The translations under genes were made by a program, and so were the position numbers. 64,000 nucleotides of DNA from a virus, in IMG/VR virus record IMGVR_UViG_3300025113_000003, positions 1 to 64,000 of that record, one strand, 5' to 3'. Shown in pieces: positions 16,861 to 23,900 of this stretch (positions are counted from its first letter, which is position 1; the number at the start of each line of letters is the position of its first letter). A model generated the notes under the pieces. The model was not told the origin of the DNA. It made no database searches and saw only the letters and a list, made by a program, of their open reading frames with translations.

Positions 16861-17268
16861 TCAGTCCTGATGCTTCAGGACGTAGTGGATCCAGTCGACG
16901 GCGCAGAGGTTCACTCCCCATGGGAGCTTCTCTGAGAACAGCACGCACTCCCTAAGGAACTGCGCGAGCTGGACCGCCTCTTCAGGGGTCAGCGCCTTGA
17001 TGGACTCAACGATCTCGGTGGAGGTGGCTCCAAGCTCACCTGGGTTGCGAAGACCGGGTGAGGCAGGTGGAATGCCGCTACGGTGCTGCGCACCGGCGGC
17101 GAGGCGGAAGTGCTCCGACAGCCAGCCTAGAATGAAGTTCTGGTAGGGATTGGTGACCTTACCGTCTCGAATGATCTCATCGAGGGTGAGGACGACGTTC
17201 TGCTCGCCAGCTTCCTCATTGACGATTGCGCGGTGAAGGTTCATAGATAGAATCTCAGGTTTGAGCAT
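16861..17268 (-). CDS. Hypothetical late protein
   Basis: This 135-aa protein (127 aa if the ATG at 17244 is used) is mainly helical, with a PYQNFILGWLSEHFRLAAG segment and a C-terminal LPWGVNLCAVDWIHYVL region. No family is recognised. An ATAAATA late box ends exactly 5 nt before the ATG at 17268, where T4-type late transcription would start at the A of the ATG. Either the mRNA is leaderless or translation begins at the internal ATG at 17244. Confidence 0.7.
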   Translation of the reverse strand: MLKPEILSMNLHRAIVNEEAGEQNVVLTLDEIIRDGKVTNPYQNFILGWLSEHFRLAAGAQHRSGIPPASPGLRNPGELGATSTEIVESIKALTPEEAVQLAQFLRECVLFSEKLPWGVNLCAVDWIHYVLKHQD

Positions 17269-17273
17269 GATCC

Positions 17274-17280
17274 TATTTAT
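17274..17280 (-). promoter_or_regulatory. T4-type late promoter box
   Basis: Minus-strand GCATAAATAGG, seven of eight matches to TATAAATA, 5 nt upstream of the ATG at 17268. Confidence 0.6.
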
Positions 17281-17319
17281 GCCTGGATGCAGAATAGATA
17301 AAGCAGGAGGTCAAGCTAC

Positions 17320-17547
17320 ATGAATGACACCAGACCAGACGGCGAGTACTTTATCGACACCGCGGTGAAGCCGATTCCGCATAGAAACACCTGGGGCTCG
17401 CTCTCAGTCAACCAGCTCATCGAGACCAAGAACGACCTACAGCAGCAGCAGTTTAACAACCGCGCTCACCCGGTCATTTCGAAGGCGCTGCAGAGCGCGC
17501 TGGAGGAGCTGCAGCGGCTGATCGACCACCGCGTTTTACAGGGATAG
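17320..17547 (+). CDS. Small hypothetical protein on the opposite strand
   Basis: This 75-aa protein is not recognised. The consensus CAGGAGGT lies 8 nt before the ATG, which is strong support for a real gene despite its isolation on the plus strand. The middle and end are helical (SVNQLIETKNDLQQQQFNNR, ALEELQRLIDHRV). Its last 74 bp overlap the 3' end of the convergent clpP-like gene, so the two C-termini are encoded antisense to each other. Confidence 0.65.
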   Translation: MNDTRPDGEYFIDTAVKPIPHRNTWGSLSVNQLIETKNDLQQQQFNNRAHPVISKALQSALEELQRLIDHRVLQG

Positions 17548-18133
17548 GCGCCTCAGCGTACTCTACAACGCGGTCGACCAGCCCGTACTTCTTGAGCTCA
17601 GCTGGAGTGAGGTAGCGGTCCGACGGGCCAAACAGCACGTCGCGTACCTGCTTCTCAGACATACTTGAGTGGCGAATGAAGTGGCGAATGAAGCGCGCCT
17701 CAAGCAGGCGAAAGGACGTCTGCGTCGCGATCAGCTCGTGCTGCTTGCCCTCGAAGTAGCCGGCGAACTGGTGCGCCATGATTTCGGTGTTCTTGGTGAT
17801 CACGCGCCGGCCCTTGGTGCCTCCTGAAAGAAGCAGCACCCCCATCGACATGATGTTGCCGATGCCAACGGTTGAGATCGGGAGGCGCGACGCGTCCATC
17901 ACGTCGATGATGGCGAAGGCCTCGCCGCACTCACCACCGACCGTGTTAAGGATGATGGTCAGCGCCGAGAGGTCCTTCTTCAGGATGTTGGACTTGAGAA
18001 TGAACTCACACGCCGCCTTGGACTTCTCCTCATCCACCTCACCAAAGAACTGATGGACGCCTAGAGATTCTAGGGTAAGGTCATCGTAGGAGGAACCTGC
18101 TTCTGATGTCTGGTCTTCGGGCTTCTTCTGCAT
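17474..18133 (-). CDS. clpP: ClpP-like serine protease
   Basis: This 219-aa protein belongs to the ClpP family. The catalytic triad is visible: Ser96 in GNIMSMGVLLL, His121 in IMAHQF, and Asp172 in GPSDRYLTPAEL followed by KKYGLVDRVV. The oxyanion-region Gly-Gly is at NTVGGECGEA. The Ala/Pro/Lys-rich last 25 residues are extra and overlap a plus-strand gene. In phages, ClpP-fold proteases serve as head-maturation proteases or supplement host proteolysis. A late box 33 nt upstream favours a virion or assembly role. The T4 gp21-type protease, which the packaged proteins would need, is not in this window. Confidence 0.88.
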   Translation of the reverse strand: MQKKPEDQTSEAGSSYDDLTLESLGVHQFFGEVDEEKSKAACEFILKSNILKKDLSALTIILNTVGGECGEAFAIIDVMDASRLPISTVGIGNIMSMGVLLLSGGTKGRRVITKNTEIMAHQFAGYFEGKQHELIATQTSFRLLEARFIRHFIRHSSMSEKQVRDVLFGPSDRYLTPAELKKYGLVDRVVEYAEAPIPVKRGGRSAAAAPPARSAAPSK

Positions 18134-18166
18134 CTACCTGCTCCGGCGGGGCAACCGCTTACCAGG

Positions 18167-18173
18167 TATTTAC
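18167..18173 (-). promoter_or_regulatory. T4-type late promoter box for clpP
   Basis: Minus-strand GTAAATACC, lying inside a larger dyad (GGCGGGGCA ... TGCCCCGCC, 18145-18182), 33 nt upstream of the clpP start. Confidence 0.55.
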
Positions 18174-18184
18174 TGCCCCGCCAG

Positions 18185-18209
18185 ACCACCTGGCTTTTCA
18201 CCAGGTGGT
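18185..18209 (-). terminator. Hairpin between an upstream small gene and clpP
   Basis: A 9-bp stem ACCACCTGG / CCAGGTGGT with a 7-nt loop lies directly after the stop of the small gene at 18217 on the minus strand. There is no U-tract; it probably ends or stabilises the RNA-ligase transcript. Confidence 0.55.
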
Positions 18210-18216
18210 ATGCAGG

Positions 18217-18393
18217 TCACCTCGGCGGGCGTAGGAGGTGTAGCGGGATCTGTTCCTCGTTCCAGTCAGCTGGCTTGAGTTCAGGCAACCCGCGCCACGG
18301 GTTAGGTGGAGCAGGGAAATCTCGGGAAATAGGCTGCAGCCAGTCAGTCGGCTGCAGCTCGGGAGGTCCATTCCAGGTACGGTAGCGATCCAT
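18217..18393 (-). CDS. Small protein with duplicated W-x-G-x-PEL-x-P-x-DW motif
   Basis: This 58-aa protein contains two copies of a Trp/Pro motif: WNGPPELQPTDW (residues 8-19) and WRGLPELKPADW (33-44). No family is recognised. GGAGGT stands 9 nt before the ATG, and the ATG overlaps the RNA-ligase stop codon (TAATG), so it is coupled to the ligase. The repeat looks like a short linear binding motif displayed twice. Confidence 0.68.
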   Translation of the reverse strand: MDRYRTWNGPPELQPTDWLQPISRDFPAPPNPWRGLPELKPADWNEEQIPLHLLRPPR

Positions 18394-19532
18394 TAGGCGT
18401 TCACCTCCACGACTTCCAAGCCCCAGTCCTGCTCGAGGTGGTGCTTGACATACCATTCCATCCAGTTGACTTCCTGGCCACGGAACAACCGCATGATCTG
18501 GCCAAACAGCGGGTGCTCCTTGTTCAGCAGCGCCATCTCCTTGGCCGTCTTGTTTTGCTTCAGGCCTGCTTCAGCGTGCAGCTCGGCGGCACCACGAGCA
18601 GCGTCGATCTTCACCTTGATCGCGTGCTGCACGTCCTCGATCGGCTTGATGGCGCGGCCCGTCAACGCGAACGCGCCCTTCAGGTCGTCGGCCTTGTCGT
18701 CGCAGACCGTCCGCGCGATGTCACGCCAGCGCGTGAAGGTCACCGCGTGGTGCAGCTCGATATACCAGGCCGTCTTCAGCTTGACCATCTCGCCGCTCTC
18801 GAACTGGATCACCCAGCCCTCGATGCCGTGGGTGGCCTCAGCGGCCGCCTTCAGCTTCTCCCACGAGACCAGGTTGGCTGGCAGGCCGTCACCGAAGAAC
18901 TGCTCCATCAGGTTCTCGACAAGCGGGAAGGGCGGCGTGAAGCTCTGCAGCTCACGCTCCGTGAGGTAGCGACCCGTGATGTTCTCGCGCACGTGCAGGA
19001 GCGTCAGCTCGTCGGTGTCGTACTTCAGCACGATCGGGAACCGCGGCGAGGTCACCTCGAAGGTCGGCGTGAAGCCGTCCAGCAGGAGCTTCTTGACCCA
19101 GCTGTAGCGAACCGAATCCGAGCAGAGCTCGTCGGCCAGCGCGGCCTCCTTCGTGCTGAAGGACTTCTTCGTCTTGAACTTGAAGCTGCCGTACTGGTCG
19201 ATCGCCACAGGCGTGACCATTGAACCGTCGCGCTTCTCCATGATGCGCGTCACGCGCTGCCACTGGAGAGCGTGCGGCTGCGTGTCCTCGCGCTCGCCGA
19301 CGTTGAAGAACTTGTGAAGACACCGAGCGGCAATGGTGCCGTTCGCGTGGAACGTGATGCCGCGGCACTCGCGCTCGACGTGCTCGTGAGGGCCAGCGAA
19401 CGTGTCCTCGTCCTGGATCATGTAGCAGACGACCGTCAGGCCGGTGCTCTCATCCGGCTTGACGCGAATGGTGGAGTTGCCCTGCACGAACGGCAGGACA
19501 TCGTCGAGGGTCTTGATGATGTGGAAGTTCAT
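18393..19532 (-). CDS. rnlA: T4 Rnl1-type RNA ligase
   Basis: This 379-aa protein aligns by eye along its length with T4 RNA ligase 1, which joins 5'-phosphate and 3'-OH RNA ends and repairs anticodon-nuclease-cleaved tRNA. Nucleotidyltransferase motifs are intact: motif I MEKRDGS with Lys100 as the AMP-accepting residue, CRGI upstream (Arg57), motif IIIa FEVTSP (Glu159), motif IV EGWV (Glu238) and motif V KLKTAWY (Lys251, Lys253). The helical Rnl1-specific C-terminal domain is present. No Pnkp-like end-healing enzyme is seen in this window. The promoter TATAAT ends 5 nt before the ATG and no Shine-Dalgarno exists, so the mRNA should be leaderless. Confidence 0.93.
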   Translation of the reverse strand: MNFHIIKTLDDVLPFVQGNSTIRVKPDESTGLTVVCYMIQDEDTFAGPHEHVERECRGITFHANGTIAARCLHKFFNVGEREDTQPHALQWQRVTRIMEKRDGSMVTPVAIDQYGSFKFKTKKSFSTKEAALADELCSDSVRYSWVKKLLLDGFTPTFEVTSPRFPIVLKYDTDELTLLHVRENITGRYLTERELQSFTPPFPLVENLMEQFFGDGLPANLVSWEKLKAAAEATHGIEGWVIQFESGEMVKLKTAWYIELHHAVTFTRWRDIARTVCDDKADDLKGAFALTGRAIKPIEDVQHAIKVKIDAARGAAELHAEAGLKQNKTAKEMALLNKEHPLFGQIMRLFRGQEVNWMEWYVKHHLEQDWGLEVVEVNA

Positions 19533-19537
19533 GGTGC

Positions 19538-19586
19538 ATTATACACCACAACCGCCAGGTTGGACGACTAAAGTGTAACCGTTACA
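19538..19586 (-). promoter_or_regulatory. Early promoter and TGTAAC palindrome of the RNA ligase gene
   Basis: TATAAT (19543-19538) lies 5 nt upstream of the ligase ATG. The perfect palindrome TGTAACCGTTACA (19574-19586) lies about 31 bp further upstream, where an activator or repressor could act. It overlaps the stop codon of the small membrane-protein gene. Confidence 0.6.
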
Positions 19587-19743
19587 CGAGGTGAAAGATC
19601 GCTGTAACCGCGGCCGTGATGGCCAGGTTGACTGCAAAGGAGATGTAGATCAGGGAGCGCAGCTTTCTGTGCTCTTCAACCTGTTGAGCACCAAGATCGA
19701 TAAGGTGCTGCTTTGTAACGGCGTCGCTGCTGTAGACCTTCAT
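19582..19743 (-). CDS. Small membrane protein, 53 aa
   Basis: This short open frame encodes a charged N-terminal helix (residues 1-30) and one C-terminal transmembrane segment (about 31-50, SLIYISFAVNLAITAAVTAI). It lies 9 bp after the stop of the virion-type gene 19753 and reads in the same direction. The ribosome site is weak (GAGTGAGA). The topology is that of a tail-anchored or signal-anchored small membrane protein; function unknown. Confidence 0.55.
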   Translation of the reverse strand: MKVYSSDAVTKQHLIDLGAQQVEEHRKLRSLIYISFAVNLAITAAVTAIFHLV

Positions 19744-19752
19744 ATGCGTATC

Positions 19753-20595
19753 TCACTCATAGATGATGGGACCCTTGACCAGGGTAACGGGAAGCTCCTG
19801 CTTGATCTCCATGACACGCGCCTCTTTCTTGGCACGGCGTGGCTTCTTTGCGGTTGGTTCCATGCACTCCGCCTGACGGTTGACGTCGCTCAGCGTGACC
19901 TGGACTGGCTTCACTTGAACTGCACCTGGCTTCGGAAGCGGGGTCTCGACGCGCGGGTAGATCTTTGGTCGGTTCTCGACCGCCTTCGAGATTGCCTTGA
20001 GCTCAGGGCGCGGCGGGTTAAAATCGACGACTGCAGGCTTGGTAGCCGGTTTGGCTACCACAGGTGGCGCCATTGTCACAAATGGGGCTACCTCAGGGCG
20101 GCGAATGACCTGCGGCGGTGGCTCTCGCTCAGCGGCCAGCTGGAAGACGCCCGAGGACTGCTTCGGCACCGTGAAGCTGAGAGTGGCTGGTGGCGGAGGT
20201 GTAAGCGGCGCGCTGACAGTTGGCTCAACGCTGGCCTGCGTGGCGACTGGTGGTGGAATTTCTGCTGGCAGCTCAACCACCTCAGGCGGCGCATTGGTCG
20301 CCACGGTCACGACCTCTGCTTCTGGCTGGGGACCAGCGTAGCTGACCACCTCGACCTGCTTCTTGACCGGCACGAAGTACCGGTTGTTGAGGAGGACCTC
20401 TACTCGCAGCGGGTAGACGCCAGGCTCAATGCCAGTAGGAACGCGTAAAGGTGCCGACCAGGCATCGCCTTTGCGGTCCGCCTGGAAGCTTAGCTCAGGT
20501 GACGTCCCCAGGACCAGGCGCACCGCAGGCTCGGCGTTGGAGCCCATCACGTTGACCTTGAAGGTCACGTCATGCGGGTGGTTGATGGTAAACAT
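19753..20595 (-). CDS. Putative virion protein with Ig-like N-terminus and proline-rich tail
   Basis: This 280-aa protein has an N-terminal beta-sandwich of about 85 residues (DVTFKVNVMGSNAEPAVRLV ... GVYPLRVEVLLNNRYFVPVK). I recall similar domains in T4-supergroup marine phages. A long Pro/Val/Ala-rich disordered region (about 90-230) and a Lys/Arg-rich end follow. It is probably structural or assembly-related. A GTAAATA late box lies 27 nt upstream, inside the end of the neighbouring gene. Confidence 0.68.
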   Translation of the reverse strand: MFTINHPHDVTFKVNVMGSNAEPAVRLVLGTSPELSFQADRKGDAWSAPLRVPTGIEPGVYPLRVEVLLNNRYFVPVKKQVEVVSYAGPQPEAEVVTVATNAPPEVVELPAEIPPPVATQASVEPTVSAPLTPPPPATLSFTVPKQSSGVFQLAAEREPPPQVIRRPEVAPFVTMAPPVVAKPATKPAVVDFNPPRPELKAISKAVENRPKIYPRVETPLPKPGAVQVKPVQVTLSDVNRQAECMEPTAKKPRRAKKEARVMEIKQELPVTLVKGPIIYE

Positions 20596-20599
20596 GTGC

Positions 20600-20995
20600 T
20601 TACGAGATGTTGAAGTCAGTGATATTTACAGCAACGACGGGTGGGAGGTCGGCATCGTCGACCTTGAGTCCAACCACCACCACGAAGTCCAGCTGCTGCT
20701 TCATCTCGAGCGTCTGTGCTCCCGAGGCGCCAAGCAGCTGCGCCGAGACGGTGACGAACGGCTGCTCGAGAGGCAGCTGCAGGTCGTCCTCTTCGCGCTC
20801 GGTCGGTGGCTGGAAGGGAGTGTGGTACGGGAACGACCAGCCTGGGCGGGTGCCTGCACCACCGCCACCGCCATGTGGCGGGACCGGGATGTCGGGGTAC
20901 TTCTCATCAATGAGACGGTCGAGCACCTTCTGCCGGATGTTGCCGCAGAAGGTATCAAGCGTGTAGCCGCTCAGCGTGCAGTAGTTGATCGCCAT
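20600..20995 (-). CDS. Putative virion-associated protein
   Basis: This 131-aa protein starts with a Cys-containing helical segment (YCTLSGYTLDTFCGNIRQK), then a Gly/Pro loop, then a beta-rich half. I recall comparable N-termini among T4-like phage structural proteins of unknown role, but cannot name one. It follows the 1854-aa fibre gene after 3 bp and reads in the same direction. Confidence 0.65.
   Translation of the reverse strand: MAINYCTLSGYTLDTFCGNIRQKVLDRLIDEKYPDIPVPPHGGGGGAGTRPGWSFPYHTPFQPPTEREEDDLQLPLEQPFVTVSAQLLGASGAQTLEMKQQLDFVVVVGLKVDDADLPPVVAVNITDFNIS
20623..20629 (-). promoter_or_regulatory. T4-type late promoter box
   Basis: Minus-strand TGTAAATATC, 27 nt upstream of the gene at 20595, within the last codons of gene 20600. 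Confidence 0.5.
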
Positions 20996-20998
20996 AGA

Positions 20999-23900
20999 TC
21001 ACACCGCGATTTCCTGAATTATGAAGGTTCCGGTAACTGCTGCTCCGAATGTTGCTGTTACTCCCTGACCATAGAAAACAGTGACACCCGAATTTGGTCC
21101 TGCTCTAAAGGAGTACGTTCTTGCTGCAGTTGAACCGGATATCTCAGTCGCTGTAACGCTGTACTGATTGCCTGCACCAGAAGTGGTTCCAAATCCCAGT
21201 ACCTGAGCATTGATATTCGTGGTTCCGTTGAACGTTGCACAGGAAACAATAACGTCGGCTGCCGAGTTTATGATGAAGAAGGAGTTTGTTGTGATGAGAA
21301 TTCGACTTGTGGCAAGGATAGGCGTGAAGGACTGCGTCCACAGCTGAAAGCCCTCTCCGCTTGTAGGGATGCTGGTGTCATACGGTATCTGAAGGTTTGA
21401 GCTCGCTTTTGCTACAGTTCCGACGACCGTCTGAATTACTGAACCGCTTGGCACCCATGCGGTTCCGGTATACGTTTCAGTTCTGCTAGTGGTCGTGTTG
21501 AACCGCGTCATCCCTGCCGTTGGTGTTCCCGGCCGCTGAGCGGTCGTACCGCTTGGAATGCGCAGGAACTGGCTGTCCAGCTCAGCGATGGTGGTGAAGG
21601 CAGAGCCACTGGCGCTTACGCTCCACGCGAAACCGGTTGTTCCATTTGCATTAGGCCCACGGCTGCCAAAGCGATTTATGATCGATGGGGCGGCGAAGGT
21701 CCCAGCCGTCTGACCAATAGCCGCTACGGTGCTGAACTCAATGTACGTTGGGTCATCGTCACCGTCAACGACGCGGATGATTGGTTGAGAGCCGTTGTAC
21801 GCGTACGAGATAAGCGCGCTCGACGCCGGCGTGCCGCTGTTGAAGTATGCCAGGAGGCCGTCCTGGCTCGCGTTGTTAGACTCGATGTACAGAGTGGCCG
21901 TGCCGACCTGCGCTGACCCACCGACGCGCAGCTGGTTGGTCGCTACAGTGCCGGTGATAGCGACGTGCGGGTTGGCACCTGCAACGAAGTTGAAGGCTGG
22001 GTCGCCACCGAAGGCACCCGCGTTGTTGTACTGAACGTTGGTAGTGGCACCGCCAGGGGCGGTACCCGCGGCTGCCGCGTTGACCCACTGCGTGCCATTG
22101 AACTGCAGGACCTGGTTGGTGGCTGGCGCCGAAACGGTGACGTCGCTGAGGTCAGTAAGCGCGATGCTCTCAGGCTGCCCACCGGCAAAGACATAGCCAA
22201 GCGTCAGCTGCTGGTTGTTGGTGAACGCCGCGCCACCGCTGCTCAGCAGCTGGATAGTCCAGGTGAAGTAGCTGTTGGCGACATCCTCAGCCACCGCGGT
22301 GATGAACCACTGCTGGAACTGGTCCGCGTCGTTGCGCGCCTGGACCCAGAGCACTGTGTTGGGCGTGATCTTGCGGTAGTAGTTCGTGAGGTCCGTCGCG
22401 GGGGCACCGGTGGACGCATCCACAAAGACCTGGGTCGCCGTGGTCTGTCCCGCGGTGTTGTAGCGAATGGTGCCATTCGCTGGCGGCGGTGTTGTTACCG
22501 TCCCAAAGTTGTAGTTGAACAGCTGAGCCGCCCGCATCGTTGGCTGGCCCCAGTAGGCGGCAGTGCCGTCGGTCAGCAGCGCCGCCCCATCGAGACCCGT
22601 CTGCGCCGGCAGCAGGGCGTTAAGGGCGGCGCTGGCGGTCGTCTGACCGGTGCCGCCGCTGGTGATTGCGAGGGTGCCGCCAGCGGTGATGGTGCCCGCT
22701 GTGGTGACTGGCCCACCCACAAAGGTGAGCCCAGTGGTGCCACCAGCGACGTTGACCGACGTGACAGTCCCTGTGCTGGCGCTCGTCGAGGCCCACGTGC
22801 CGTCAGCCCGAAGGAAGTTGGTGGTGCCGCCGCCTGAGGCTGGGACGATGCCTTCAGTTGAAGAGGTGAAAGGCACCAGGTCAAACTCGAGGGTGCCCGA
22901 GGTGGTGATTGGGCTGCCAACGATGGTCAGCCCAGGCGAGGTGGAGGTCGCCTCGACCATGACGACGGTGCCGGCACCGGCGCTCGCACCACCCCCACCC
23001 CCACCGGCGTACGCGAAGACCGCCTGCGTTGAAAGGTTGGTGGTGCCCTGTTCAACGGCGAAGCGGCAGACCTCAACGGTGGTACCCGCTGGGAAGATGG
23101 TCGTGAAGGGGGCGAAGTTGATGTTGTCAACCGCTGTGTCTAGGTCGTTGTACTGTACCTCACCCACCTGCACGAGCGCGTTGCCGCGCAGCGAGATCAG
23201 GATGCGCTGCACCGTCGCGCGGTTGTTGCCGAGGTTTACCATCGCGGTGCCGTTCCAGTACTGGTTTACCTGGACGTTGGTGGACGCGCTTGGGAACACC
23301 CCTGAGGCAAGGGTGCCGGGGTTGAAGATGCCGAAGACGAGCGGGTCCTCAGCGGGGATCGGGCGCACGTTGACGTCAGCGCCGCCCCAGTTGGCTGACT
23401 CGCCCTTGACGACGCCCTCAGTTGAGCGCAGCGTCAGGTTGGTGTTTGGCTGAATGAAGACGTCCGAGGTGATCTCGGCGTACGCCTCCAGCAGCTCGGT
23501 GTTGCCCGCGAACTCAGGCTGTGAGACGGCGTTGCGGGGGCCTGCCGCTCCGTCAATGAAGGAGGTGACCCCGCCGTTGACCTTGACCATGACGTAGCCG
23601 ACCTGCAGCAGGCCCGGGTTGTTCGTCTGGCTGTCAGCGGTGACAGTGAGGACGCCGTTCTCGCCGTAGCCGAAGTAGCGGATGTAGAGCCCGTCTACCG
23701 TGATGCCGAGGTTGGCGAGCGGGTAGACCTGCTGAGGGAAGGTTCGAATGGCGTTCTCGATGCCTTGACCCAGCTGATCGTGGAAGATAGCCTGTCCAAC
23801 CTCGTTCACCTGCACCGTGAAGTCGTCAATGGGAGTTAGGCCCGCCGAGTCGGTGGTGGTCGTCACACCTGTGCTGACGGCGACGTTCCCCAGCAGGGTA

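Noticed and set aside
18438-19223. 261-codon plus-strand frame opposite the RNA ligase
   Set aside because: The ligase has all nucleotidyltransferase motifs on the other strand; this frame is a compositional artefact.
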